Positions 16,439-25,038 of a stretch of DNA of 37,087 nt are shown here, one piece after another; position 1 is the first letter of the stretch; each line of letters opens with the position of its first letter. The notes below the pieces were generated by a model. That model did no database searches, had not been told where the DNA came from, and saw nothing but the letters and a program-made list of their open reading frames with translations. A program made the translations under genes and the position numbers. Source of the stretch: Betaproteobacteria bacterium RIFCSPLOWO2_02_FULL_63_19 (lineage in GTDB: Bacteria > Pseudomonadota > Gammaproteobacteria > Burkholderiales > SG8-39); contig MEQX01000108.1 of the NCBI GenBank assembly GCA_001770415.1, positions 2,726-39,812 on the forward strand, given 5' to 3'.

Positions 16439-18100
16439 CTATTTTCCCTCCGCGCGCAGCTTCGCGGCGATGTCCTCGCGCAAATCCTTCTTGCTGATCT
16501 TGCCCACCGTTGTAAGGGGAAAGCGCTCTACGAGTTCCAGGCGCTCGGGGAGCTTGAACTTCGAGATGCCGGCCGCATCCATGAACTGGCGCAGTTCTTC
16601 GAGCGAAAGTACGGCCTGCTCGCGCGCAATCACGTACGCGCAGACCTTCTCGCCCATCACCGGGTCGGGCATCGCGACAATCGCGACGTTGAGCACGGAA
16701 GGGTGGCGAAGGATCAGGTTCTCCACTTCCTCGGCCGAGATCTTCTCGCCGCCGCGATTGATCAGATCCTTGACGCGGCCCTCGACCGAGAGGTTGCCCG
16801 ATTCGGTGAGGCGCACCACGTCGCCGGTGCGGTAGAAGCCGTCTTCGGTAAATGCCTTCGCGTTGTGCTCCGGAGCCTTGTAGTAGCCGCGTATGGTGTA
16901 CGGTCCGCGCGTGAGCAGCTCGCCGGGCGCCCCCGGCGCCGCAGGATTTCCACTCCAGTCGACGATGCGTATCTCGTCCGCGGGCGACAGCGGCCTGCCC
17001 TGGGTGTTGAACAGGACCTCGTCCGGATCGTCGATGTGGGTGAAGTTGAGCAGCCCCTCGGCCATCCCGTACACCTGCTGCACGGTGGCGCCGAGCAGCG
17101 GCTTGACGCGCGCGGCGACTTCGGCGGAAAGCCGCGAGCCCCCTACCTGAAGCAGTTGCAGCCACGAGAGGTTGTATTTATCGCGCAGCGGCGAGCTGAG
17201 CCACTGGATCGTGACCGCCGGCACATGGGCAGTCATCGTCACGCGCTCGCTCTCGACCACCGGGAACGCGGTCTCCGGGCTCGGGCTCGGCGTCAGAACG
17301 ACGCGGGCGCCGCGCGAAAATACACCCATCACGCCCGGGCTACCGAGCGGGAAATTGTGCGAGATCGGCAGCGCGATGAGATACACGGTGTTCTCGGTGA
17401 GGCCGGAGACCTCCGCTGCCGCGTCGAAGTTGTACTCGTAGTCGTCGTGGGTGCGCGGGATGAGTTTTGGCAGCCCGGTTGTCCCGCCGGACAGCAGGAA
17501 GAACGCCACGTCCGACGAGGACGGACTTCGTTCCGAAACCAGCGCCTCGCCTGCGGGATTCGGCTGCCGCAGCATCGCTCCTATCGAATGTGCGTTCGCG
17601 TCTTGCGGCAGGTTTTCGCCCGCGATCAGCAGATGCTTCAGGCGCGGCGCGTCCGGCGCGATCCTGCGCACCATATCCAGATAGTTGAAGCCGCGAAACT
17701 CCAGAGGCGCTGCGTAGGCTACCGCGCCGGAGAATTCAAGCAGGTACCGTATCTCGGTATCGCGGTGGGCCGGCAGCGCCATGATCGGAAGTGCGCCGAT
17801 ACGCATCAGCCCAAAGGTCACATAGATGAACTCCGGGATGTTATTGAGCTGCATGACGACACGGTCGCCGCGACGAATGCCGAGCGCGGCGAGGTGGGTG
17901 GCAGCGTTCGCCACCTGCATGCCGAGATCACGGTAGCTGATGCGTTGCCTGCCCGCCACAATGGCGATCCGATCGGCGAATCGGGCGACCCAGTTCTCCA
18001 GGTGCTCATTGAGCGTCTTGCCTTTCCAATAGCCGCCGCGACGGTATTCCTGCGCGATTTGCGCCGGATACGGGACGAAGCCTTCTAGCGCTTCATTCAT
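16439..18100 (-). CDS. EntE/DhbE-like aryl-acid AMP ligase, possible salicylate-CoA ligase
   Basis: A 553-residue ANL enzyme of the 2,3-dihydroxybenzoate-AMP ligase group. Motifs: [21 protein letters not shown] (P-loop, about 201), [10 protein letters not shown] (247-256), YGMAEGLL (A5), the [19 protein letters not shown] hinge and the VGKISKK lysine near the end. In DhbE the Asn and Ser of the HN-x-PL-x-S segment contact the 2-hydroxybenzoate carboxylate and hydroxyl; here they are Asn249 and Ser254, so a salicylate-like substrate is favoured. No siderophore or NRPS gene is near. Instead it sits 61 bases after the monooxygenase/OYE fusion, which fits activation of salicylate to its CoA ester for 5-hydroxylation. 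Confidence 0.88.
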   Translation of the reverse strand: MNEALEGFVPYPAQIAQEYRRGGYWKGKTLNEHLENWVARFADRIAIVAGRQRISYRDLGMQVANAATHLAALGIRRGDRVVMQLNNIPEFIYVTFGLMRIGALPIMALPAHRDTEIRYLLEFSGAVAYAAPLEFRGFNYLDMVRRIAPDAPRLKHLLIAGENLPQDANAHSIGAMLRQPNPAGEALVSERSPSSSDVAFFLLSGGTTGLPKLIPRTHDDYEYNFDAAAEVSGLTENTVYLIALPISHNFPLGSPGVMGVFSRGARVVLTPSPSPETAFPVVESERVTMTAHVPAVTIQWLSSPLRDKYNLSWLQLLQVGGSRLSAEVAARVKPLLGATVQQVYGMAEGLLNFTHIDDPDEVLFNTQGRPLSPADEIRIVDWSGNPAAPGAPGELLTRGPYTIRGYYKAPEHNAKAFTEDGFYRTGDVVRLTESGNLSVEGRVKDLINRGGEKISAEEVENLILRHPSVLNVAIVAMPDPVMGEKVCAYVIAREQAVLSLEELRQFMDAAGISKFKLPERLELVERFPLTTVGKISKKDLREDIAAKLRAEGK

Positions 18101-18161
18101 TTCGGTCCCCTGCTCCGATTGGGTAGTGACTTGGAGTTTCGCAGCGTCGCCCGGGACATCG

Positions 18162-20435
18162 TTATGCGTTCAGCGCGATCTGTGCCGCGCGTTCGAGGTT
18201 GCGCTCCAACTGGGCGCGTCCCGACAGGTACTGCTTGGGCCAGGCCTGGTCGGCGTAGCGCTGCTGCGCAGCCGCGTTCAGCGTCCAGTAAGGGTCGGTC
18301 AGGTGCGGTCGCGCCAACGCGCATAGGTCGGCGCGGCCCGCGGCAATAATACTGTTGACATGGTCGGGCTCGGTAATCGCTCCCACCGCCATGGTTGCAA
18401 TGCGCGCCTCGTTCCTGATCTGATCCGATAACGGCGTCTGGTACATCCGACCATAGATCGGGCGCGCCGCGGTCGAGGTCTGACCGCTGGAGACGTCGAT
18501 CAGGTCCGCTCCCGCCTGCGCGAAGGCGCGGGCAATCTCCACCGCATCCTCGGGCGTATTTCCTCCGTCGACCCAGTCCACCGCCGAGATGCGAACCGAC
18601 ATCGGGCGTTCCTGCGGCCAGACCGCGCGCATGGCGTTGAATACCTCGAGAGGAAATCGCAGCCGTCGTTCCAGCGTTCCGCCATAGCGATCGGTACGCT
18701 TGTTGGTGAGCGGGCAAATGAAGGCCGAAAGCAGGTAACCGTGGGCGCAGTGCAGCTCCAGCAGGTCGAAGCCGCAGGCCGCCGCACGCTTGGTCGCGCG
18801 CACGAATTCGCCGCGGATGCGATTCATGTCGCTGCGCGTCATGACGCGCGGCATCGTGTTTCTCTCACTCCATGGGATTGCCGACGGTGCAACGAGCGGC
18901 CAGCCATCGCGGGGCAGCGGCTCGTTCTCTCCCTCCCACGGGACGCAGGTCGCGCCCTTGGGTCCGGCATGTCCGAGTTGAACGGCGATCTTGGCCGGCG
19001 TGCGGCCATGCACGTAGTCGACGATGCGCTTCCACGCCGCCGCCTGTGCGGCGTTCCACAACCCGGCGCATCCCGGTGTGATGCGGGCATCGTCTGCGAC
19101 GCAGATCATTTCCGTGTACACCAGAGCCGCACCGCCATGGGCGCGGGTACCCAGGTGAACCAAGTGAAACGGGCCCGGCATGCCTTGCGTTGCGCTATAC
19201 ATCGCCATAGGCGATACGACGACGCGGTTGGCCAGTTCCAGCCCGCGCAGCCGGAACGGCGTAAACATCGGCGGCCTGGTCTCAACGCCGGTGCTGCGTG
19301 CCAGCCAGCCCTCAATGGTTTCCACAAAACGCGCATCGCGCAGTTTCAGGTTTTCATGCCCTACACGCTGGCTGCGCGTCATCAGGCTGTAGGCGAACTG
19401 TTTCGGTTCCAGCCGGGAGTAGCGCTCGACGTTCTCGGACCAGTGCATGCTGTTGCGCGCCGCGCTTTGCAGCCGCAGGACCTCGGTGCGGCGCTCCGAT
19501 TCGTAGGCAGCGAACGCCTCGGGTACTGTTTCGAATCTGCGGAAGGACTGTTCCAGCGCGATCGCGTCCTCCATCGCGAGCTTGGTACCCGAACCGATGG
19601 AAAAGTGCGCCGTGTGCGCCGCGTCGCCCATGAGAACGATGTTCCGATAGGCCCAGCGCTCGTTCAGCACGCGCACGAAGTTCAGCCACTGCGAGCCGCG
19701 CGGGTGCCGCTCGTTGCCGATCATTTTCGCGCCGTCGAGGAGTTTGGCAAACACACGCTCGGAGAAGGCGAGCGACTGCTCTAGACTCATCCTGTCCAGC
19801 CCATGCGCCCGGTAGGTTCGCTCGTGGCATTCGACGATGAAGGTGCTCATCGTGTCTTCGTGGGGATAGACGTGGGCCTCGAACCATCCATGCTCGGTGC
19901 GTTCGAACGCCTTCACGAACGCATCATAGGAGCGGCTGGCGCCGAACCACATGAAGCGGCACTTTCCTGTTTCCAGGTCAGGTCTGAAATGTTCGGCGTA
20001 ACGCGTACGGATGCCACTGTTGATGCCGTCGGCGGCGACGACAAGGTCGGCGTCGGCAAGCGGCCCGATATCGGCTACCTCCGTCTGGTACTCGATCCGC
20101 ACGCCGAGGGCCGCGGCGCGCCGCTGCAGGATGTCGAGCAGGCGTTGGCGGTGAATCCCGCACATGCCATGGCCTCCCGAAACGATGATCTCGCCGCGGA
20201 AATGGATGTCGATGTTGTCCCAGTGACGAAAGCTCGCCAGAATTTCGCGGTGGGATTCCGGGTCGGCCTGGCGCAGGTTATCCAAGGTCGCATCGGAGAA
20301 CACCACGCCGAAACCGAAGGTGTCGCCCGGACGGTTGCGCTCCAGCACCGTGACTTCGTGTCTCGCGTCGGCGAGCTTCATCAGGATGGAGAAGTACAGT
20401 CCCGCCGGGCCGCCTCCTATGCAAACTATGCGCAT
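18162..20435 (-). CDS. Fused FAD monooxygenase/OYE: 2-aminobenzoyl-CoA monooxygenase/reductase or salicylyl-CoA 5-hydroxylase
   Basis: A 757-residue two-domain enzyme. Residues 1 to about 380 are a class A FAD hydroxylase: GGGPAG at 7-12, VVAADGIN (DG motif) near 135, and [24 protein letters not shown] (GD motif) near 270. From about 390 ([21 protein letters not shown]) an Old Yellow Enzyme FMN barrel follows, with [12 protein letters not shown] carrying His562 and His565 and [10 protein letters not shown]. This layout is that of Azoarcus 2-aminobenzoyl-CoA monooxygenase/reductase, which hydroxylates and then dearomatises anthraniloyl-CoA, and of proteins called salicylyl-CoA 5-hydroxylase. 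AGGA lies 8 bases before the ATG. Flanking CoA ligase and acyl-CoA dehydrogenase genes support a CoA-thioester substrate. Confidence 0.92.
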   Translation of the reverse strand: MRIVCIGGGPAGLYFSILMKLADARHEVTVLERNRPGDTFGFGVVFSDATLDNLRQADPESHREILASFRHWDNIDIHFRGEIIVSGGHGMCGIHRQRLLDILQRRAAALGVRIEYQTEVADIGPLADADLVVAADGINSGIRTRYAEHFRPDLETGKCRFMWFGASRSYDAFVKAFERTEHGWFEAHVYPHEDTMSTFIVECHERTYRAHGLDRMSLEQSLAFSERVFAKLLDGAKMIGNERHPRGSQWLNFVRVLNERWAYRNIVLMGDAAHTAHFSIGSGTKLAMEDAIALEQSFRRFETVPEAFAAYESERRTEVLRLQSAARNSMHWSENVERYSRLEPKQFAYSLMTRSQRVGHENLKLRDARFVETIEGWLARSTGVETRPPMFTPFRLRGLELANRVVVSPMAMYSATQGMPGPFHLVHLGTRAHGGAALVYTEMICVADDARITPGCAGLWNAAQAAAWKRIVDYVHGRTPAKIAVQLGHAGPKGATCVPWEGENEPLPRDGWPLVAPSAIPWSERNTMPRVMTRSDMNRIRGEFVRATKRAAACGFDLLELHCAHGYLLSAFICPLTNKRTDRYGGTLERRLRFPLEVFNAMRAVWPQERPMSVRISAVDWVDGGNTPEDAVEIARAFAQAGADLIDVSSGQTSTAARPIYGRMYQTPLSDQIRNEARIATMAVGAITEPDHVNSIIAAGRADLCALARPHLTDPYWTLNAAAQQRYADQAWPKQYLSGRAQLERNLERAAQIALNA

Positions 20436-20541
20436 TGCGACATTCCTAGTCCAATCCCGGCTGGCTCAAACAGCCAGGCTCACCGTAGCATCCGTAATCC
20501 CCTGTCCTTTCCCCGATCGGTGAATACCCGACTCGAAACGA

Positions 20542-21699
20542 CTACTTCAACGTCTCGCGCGCGATGATCAGCTTCTGCACCTCGGTCGCGCCTTCATAAA
20601 TCCGCAGCGAGCGGATCTCACGGTAGAGCCTTTCCACCGGCTGGCCGCTCACGACACCCAGGCCGCCGAAAATCTGCACCGCCCGGTCGATCACGTGCTG
20701 CGAGGTTTCGGTTGCGACCATCTTTGCCATGGCCGTTTCGCGCGTTGTCTTCGCTTTCTTGACATCGCGCAGCCACGCCGCCCGGTAGGTGAGCAGGGCC
20801 GACATGTCGATGTCGGTGGCCATGTCCGCGATCGCGGCCTGCGTAAGTTGGAAATCCGCCAGCACCTGTCCGAACATCCTGCGGGACTTGGCGCGCGTGA
20901 TCGCTTCATCGAGCGCGCGCCGTGCAAAGCCGATGGCGGCGGCGGCCACCGAGGCACGGAAAATGTCCAGTGTCTGCATCGCCGTTTTGAAGCCGCCCGC
21001 GGGCTCGCCCAGCCGCTGCGTCGCCGGGATACGGCAGTTGCGCAATGCCAGCGTTGCGAGCGGATGCGGCGCGATCACGTCGATGCGCTTCGCTATTTCC
21101 AGGCCCGGGGTTCCCGCGTCGACTACGAATGCGCTGATGCCGCGCGCACCGGGTGCTTCGCCGGTGCGGGCAAACACGCAGTAGAAATCAGCGATGCCGC
21201 CATTGGATATCCATGTCTTTTCGCCATCGAGCACGTACTCGTTGCCATCCGGGCGCGCGCAGGTGGCCATGGCCGCCACGTCCGAGCCGGAATCGGGTTC
21301 CGAGAGAGCGAACGCCGCGATTGCCTCGCCCGCCGCCACGCGGGGCAGATAGCGCCGCTTCTGGGCATCGTTGCCGGCGATCGAAATGGCACCCGAACCG
21401 AGACCCTGCATCGCGAACGAGAAGTCGGCGAGGCCGTCGTGGCGCCCGAGGGTTTCGCGCAGAATGCACAACGACCGCGAGTCGATGTGTTCGCGCGCGC
21501 CGCCGTACGCGGCAGACACACAGTATTTCAGCCAGCCGGCACGTCCGAGGGCGCTTACAAGTGCACGGCACGCGGCGTCCGTGTCGGCGCCATGGCCGGC
21601 GTGTGAAATGTTCTTGGACGCCCAGGCTTCGAGGTCGCTTTCAAGCGCGCGGTGGGCGTCGTCGAAAAAGGGCCAGTCCAGGTAACTCTTGTCAGCCAT
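20542..21699 (-). CDS. Acyl-CoA dehydrogenase
   Basis: A 385-residue flavoenzyme of the short/medium-chain acyl-CoA dehydrogenase fold. Marks: [16 protein letters not shown] (FAD and substrate contacts, about 129-144), [15 protein letters not shown], the C-terminal helix set with RRMFGQ and QIFGGLGVV, and the catalytic glutamate Glu369 in [10 protein letters not shown]. Family members introduce an alpha-beta double bond into acyl-CoA esters and pass electrons to ETF; no ETF genes are here. GAGGGG precedes the ATG. It lies 106 bases upstream of the monooxygenase/OYE gene on the same strand and in this context would act on a cyclic or ring-opened CoA intermediate, like the acyl-CoA dehydrogenase of the 2-aminobenzoate cluster. 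Confidence 0.92.
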   Translation of the reverse strand: MADKSYLDWPFFDDAHRALESDLEAWASKNISHAGHGADTDAACRALVSALGRAGWLKYCVSAAYGGAREHIDSRSLCILRETLGRHDGLADFSFAMQGLGSGAISIAGNDAQKRRYLPRVAAGEAIAAFALSEPDSGSDVAAMATCARPDGNEYVLDGEKTWISNGGIADFYCVFARTGEAPGARGISAFVVDAGTPGLEIAKRIDVIAPHPLATLALRNCRIPATQRLGEPAGGFKTAMQTLDIFRASVAAAAIGFARRALDEAITRAKSRRMFGQVLADFQLTQAAIADMATDIDMSALLTYRAAWLRDVKKAKTTRETAMAKMVATETSQHVIDRAVQIFGGLGVVSGQPVERLYREIRSLRIYEGATEVQKLIIARETLK

Positions 21700-21732
21700 G
21701 CCGTCCCCTCGTCCGGTTTCTTGCTCGTCCGA

Positions 21733-22503
21733 TCACATCACCTCCCCGCCGGCAACGGAAATCGGCTGGCCGGTGATGGCCTCCGATCCGGGCAGACAGA
21801 GCCACAATACCGCGTTCGCCACTTCTTCGGGAAGCACCGTGCGTCCCTGCGGATTGTGGCTGGTGAGCGCCGCGCGCGCTTCGGCTTCGGACTTGCCGGT
21901 CTTCGCCATGATATTGGATACCGTCTTCTTGACGATGTCGGTTTCGGTGTAGCCCGGGCACACAGCGTTGACCGTGACCGCGGTCTTGGCCGTCTCCAGT
22001 GCCAGCGTGCGGGTGAGTCCGATGACGCCATGTTTGGCTGCGACATAGGCTGACACATACGCATAGCCGATCAGCCCCGCGGTGCTCGCGACGTTGACGA
22101 CCCGGCCATAATTCTGCTTGACCATCGCCGGCAGCACCTCGCGCGTGCATAAATAGGTGCCGGTGAGGTTGACTGCGATCATGCGGTTCCACAGCGCCAG
22201 GTCGGTGCGCGAAAAAGGCGCGCTTTCGGCTTGCCCGGCGTTGTTGACCAGGATATCGATGCGGGGAAAGCGGGCGCGGATGAGCTCGAACGCCTTGTGC
22301 ACCGAGTCCGGGTCGGTGATGTCGGCCGGCGCGACCAGCGACTCGGTCGAGAGTTCGGAGGCTTGCTTTTCGAGCCTTGCGGCGTCGCGTCCGATCAGTG
22401 CCACGCCCGCACCCTCGCGCGACAGCGCGGTCGCGATGGCCGCTCCGATACCGCGTCCGGCGCCCGTGACAACGGCAACCTTGCCTTGAAGTGGAAGACT
22501 CAT
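21733..22503 (-). CDS. Short-chain dehydrogenase/reductase (3-oxoacyl reductase-like)
   Basis: A 256-residue classical SDR. Cofactor motif TGAGRGIG at 13-20, NNAG at 87-90, and the catalytic Ser140, Tyr153 and Lys157 (SAYVAAK) are intact. The start is the ATG at 22503, six bases after GAGGA; an ATG 12 codons further upstream has no such site. It is 33 bases from the acyl-CoA dehydrogenase gene on the same strand, which suggests one transcript. In the cluster it would be an NAD(P)-dependent 3-hydroxyacyl-CoA or alicyclic alcohol dehydrogenase. The C-terminal part (HNPQGRTVLPEEVANAVLWL) is like many 3-hydroxybutyrate or 3-oxoacyl reductases, so substrate is unsure. Confidence 0.9.
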   Translation of the reverse strand: MSLPLQGKVAVVTGAGRGIGAAIATALSREGAGVALIGRDAARLEKQASELSTESLVAPADITDPDSVHKAFELIRARFPRIDILVNNAGQAESAPFSRTDLALWNRMIAVNLTGTYLCTREVLPAMVKQNYGRVVNVASTAGLIGYAYVSAYVAAKHGVIGLTRTLALETAKTAVTVNAVCPGYTETDIVKKTVSNIMAKTGKSEAEARAALTSHNPQGRTVLPEEVANAVLWLCLPGSEAITGQPISVAGGEVM

Positions 22504-22661
22504 TGGATCCTCGGAAATTGAAAAGCGGAAAGTCGACACAGTCGACTTGAACCAATATATTGACGTTCAAATTGTACTGTCAATGCGAAATTTCCGGAGA
22601 ATGTCCGTGTCCGCAGGGCGTAGCGGGTACGATCGAACGCAAGCAAGGGGAGATGATTCCG

Positions 22662-23014
22662 ATGCAATACTGCCGGTTCGGTGCGACCGAGTTCAGGGTG
22701 TCCCGCGTGGGACTGGGTTGCATGAGCATGTCGGGCGCCTACGGCCCGGCCGACGACAACGAATCGATCGCGACGCTGCACAGGGCATTCGATCTCGGGA
22801 TCAATTTTCTCGACTTCTCGTCGAGTTGCGGCAGCGGTCACAACCATGCGCTGATCGAATATTCGCTATGGTCGCGCGATCCCGAAGGCGGCAATATTCA
22901 GGCCTGCCGCGAATTCAACATGGGCTTCATGGCCTACTCGCGGCTCGGCAGGGTTTTTTTGCCGGCGCGGCCGCAGGCGGGCGCTCGAGAGAAATGCACC
23001 GCGTCAACATCTGA
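22662..23014 (+). pseudogene. Decayed aldo/keto reductase
   Basis: The frame begins like a normal aldo/keto reductase (MQYCRFGATEFRVSRVGLGC, with AGGGGAG before the ATG), continues through YGPADDNESIATLHRAFDLGINFLD, then jumps near 22857 from NHALI directly to EYSLWSRDPEG. In intact family members these two segments are separated by roughly 120 residues that include the catalytic Lys and His, so an internal deletion is evident. After MAYSRLG a run of seven T at 22954-22960 marks a frameshift: in the next frame the text reads GFFAGAAAGG, the expected continuation, and stops at 23014. The C-terminal third is also absent. It lies opposite to, and between, the two SDR genes. Confidence 0.85.
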
Positions 23015-23087
23015 CCCGGTGCGACGGATTGCGTCGGCCCGTGGCAGCACCGCGCCGAGGCTCGAACGAAAGTTGCGCTGCCTTCTG

Positions 23088-23834
23088 TCAGCCGGCCATG
23101 GTAAGGCCGCCACTGACGCTCAGCACCTGACCGGTGACGTACGCTGAATTCGGGCCCGCGAAGAACATGATGGCATCGGCCACCTCCGAGGGCTTGCCGA
23201 GTCGGCGCAGCGGAATCGCCTTGATGAACAGTTCGCGGTACTTGTCGGGTACTTCTGCCATCAGAGGCGTATCCGTCGGGCCCGGGCAGACGCAGTTGAC
23301 CGTAATGTTGAATCGCGCGCCTTCACGGGCAAGCGACTTGGTGAAGCCGATGAGGCCTGCCTTGGCACCTGAATAGACGGTTTCGCCGAGGCTGCCGACG
23401 CGGCCCGCGTCGCTCGATACGATGACGATCTTCCCGGATTTCTGCTGCATCATCTGCGGCAGAAGCAACTTGGTGAGTCGCATCGGGCCGATGAAGTTCA
23501 GATTGATGACCTTTTCCCAAAACGCGTCGTCGGTATCCACGAAAGGCGTGTTCTTGCTCCATCCGGCGCCGTTGATCAGTATGTCGACGCGGCCGAAGCG
23601 CTGAAGCACCGCGGCGGCGAACTGCTTGATCGAATCGGCGTTGGTCAGGTCGAGGTGCAGATATTCGGCCTTGTGCCCGTTGTTGCGTAGGGCGGCGCAG
23701 ACTGCTTCACCCTTGTCACTGGCGATGTCGCCAACACAGACTGTCGCGCCTTCCGCGGCAAGCAACTCGGCGGCCGCCTGACATATTCCGGATGCGCCGC
23801 CGGTCACGACGGCAATTTGATTGTCAAGTTTCAT
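23088..23834 (-). CDS. SDR, 2-hydroxycyclohexanecarboxyl-CoA dehydrogenase (BadH)-like
   Basis: A 248-residue classical SDR. Catalytic Ser140/Ser141, Tyr154 and Lys158 (YSGAKAG) are present, as is NGAG at 88-91. The cofactor loop is TGGASGIC (11-18): the last glycine of the usual TGxxxGIG is a cysteine, an unusual change. The stretch SDAGRVGSLGETVYSGAKAG and NITVNCVCPGPTDTP resemble BadH of Rhodopseudomonas, which oxidises 2-hydroxycyclohexanecarboxyl-CoA; that would suit an alicyclic CoA product of the monooxygenase/OYE enzyme. GAGGAG precedes the ATG at 23834. It shares strand and theme with the cluster but is separated from the next SDR gene by the aldo/keto reductase remnant. Confidence 0.88.
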   Translation of the reverse strand: MKLDNQIAVVTGGASGICQAAAELLAAEGATVCVGDIASDKGEAVCAALRNNGHKAEYLHLDLTNADSIKQFAAAVLQRFGRVDILINGAGWSKNTPFVDTDDAFWEKVINLNFIGPMRLTKLLLPQMMQQKSGKIVIVSSDAGRVGSLGETVYSGAKAGLIGFTKSLAREGARFNITVNCVCPGPTDTPLMAEVPDKYRELFIKAIPLRRLGKPSEVADAIMFFAGPNSAYVTGQVLSVSGGLTMAG

Positions 23835-24113
23835 GATTGCTCCTCGGTTGTGCTCGAAATTTCAGACGGCGACAGCCACTGGTTCCCGACTCCAAGCGCA
23901 TCGTCGCTGCGGACCCAGGTGAACGCGATGCCAATTGTTGCGGCAAAGCGGCATGCGATGCCGCCCATGCCAGGAATCGCCCATGCTAGTACCGCGTGTT
24001 CCGCCAGGACTGACCCAGATCAAAGTCCTGCCGCCATCGCGGTCGAAGCGCGTCCGGATCTCCGGCAGGTCCGACCTGAACCTTGTCCCGGGATAGCGCA
24101 GCCGAGCAGTCCG
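23835..24113 (-). other. Gap between hydrolase and BadH-like genes
   Basis: These 279 bases separate two minus-strand genes. The only notable item is the AGGAG ribosome site of the BadH-like gene. Short open frames exist on both strands but resemble nothing I know, and I see no terminator hairpin, so a decayed gene or a promoter region for 23088-23834 are both possible. Confidence 0.4.
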
Positions 24114-24902
24114 TCAATTCACGCGTTTCGCGAGGAACCCGGAAAGCGCCTGGTTGAACGCCTCGGGCTGTTCCAGATTCGACAAATGCGCGGCCGAGGG
24201 AATGATCACCAGTTCTGATCCGGGCGTCGCGACATGGATCTCGCGCGCCATTTCCACCGGTGTCCCGGCGTCTTGTTCGCCGACGATGACCAGGGTCGGG
24301 CATTTGATTTCCTTGAGCCGCTGGGTAACATTGATCGTCGGAATCGCATGGCAGCAACCCACATATCCGGCCACCGGCGTCGATCGAATCATCGCTTCCA
24401 CGCGAGCGCAGACCTCGCGATTGGACGAGCGGAAGCCGTCGGTGAACCAGCGCGCGAGCGTGCCTTCGACCAGGGCATCCATGCCCTTCTCACGGGCAGT
24501 GGCGATGCGGCTGTCCCAGAGGTTTCTTGCCTCGGCGGGGTAGCGGCTGCTGGTGTCGGCAAGAACCAGCGACCGGAGCAGGGCCGGATGGCGCAGTGCG
24601 AAAACCTGGCCGATCATGCCGCCCATCGACAGGCCGACCCAGTGGCAGGACTCTATGCCCAAGGCATCGATCAGTGCTTTGGCATCATCGCTGAGCGTCT
24701 CGAACGTGTACGCGCCAGAGGGCGCGTCGCTCTTGCCGTGCCCGCGCGTATCGAACCTCAGCACGGTGTAGCTCTTGGCCAGCAGCGCCGCCTGCGGGTC
24801 CCACATGTGCAGATCGCAGGCAAGTGAATGGCTCATCACGACCCAGGGCCCGCTTCCTTCCACGGTGTAGTTCAGTTCGATGCCGTTGGTTTTGACTTTC
24901 AC
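24114..24902 (-). CDS. Alpha/beta hydrolase, 3-oxoadipate enol-lactonase (PcaD)-like
   Basis: A 262-residue alpha/beta hydrolase. The nucleophile elbow GLSMGG holds Ser92, the acid is the Asp in VGEQDAGTP and the base is the His in SAAHLSNLEQP; FDTRGHGKSDAP is the oxyanion-side loop. The pattern HWVGLSMGGMIGQ and AAHLSNLEQPEAFN is close to 3-oxoadipate enol-lactonases, which open a lactone in aromatic degradation, though relatives hydrolyse C-C bonds or thioesters. The start codon is GTG at 24902, with GAGG nine bases before it. It is the first gene of the minus-strand cluster; in a CoA-based pathway it could instead cleave a ring or release a CoA ester. Confidence 0.88.
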   Translation of the reverse strand: MKVKTNGIELNYTVEGSGPWVVMSHSLACDLHMWDPQAALLAKSYTVLRFDTRGHGKSDAPSGAYTFETLSDDAKALIDALGIESCHWVGLSMGGMIGQVFALRHPALLRSLVLADTSSRYPAEARNLWDSRIATAREKGMDALVEGTLARWFTDGFRSSNREVCARVEAMIRSTPVAGYVGCCHAIPTINVTQRLKEIKCPTLVIVGEQDAGTPVEMAREIHVATPGSELVIIPSAAHLSNLEQPEAFNQALSGFLAKRVN

Positions 24903-25038
24903 GGACTTTGACCTCGCTCAGGACGGCGCCCGCGCGCCACAAAAAACTTCGATTTTACTCCTCAGCGAGCGCAAATACTCCATCCTGCGTCATGCTGGCG
25001 CGCATGGCGTTGTGCTAGGCTGAAACGAGCCCTTCGGC

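Noticed and set aside
16703..18088. Plus-strand open frame of 461 codons opposite the EntE-like gene
   Set aside because: Its composition is Arg, Val, Asp and His heavy without motifs; the minus-strand gene has all adenylation motifs.
16439..18100. Siderophore (enterobactin/bacillibactin-type) biosynthesis locus
   Set aside because: Only the EntE-like ligase is present; no entA, entB, entC or NRPS genes, while all neighbours are catabolic.
18741..19784. Plus-strand open frame of 347 codons inside the monooxygenase/OYE gene
   Set aside because: Antisense shadow of a well-supported two-domain enzyme.
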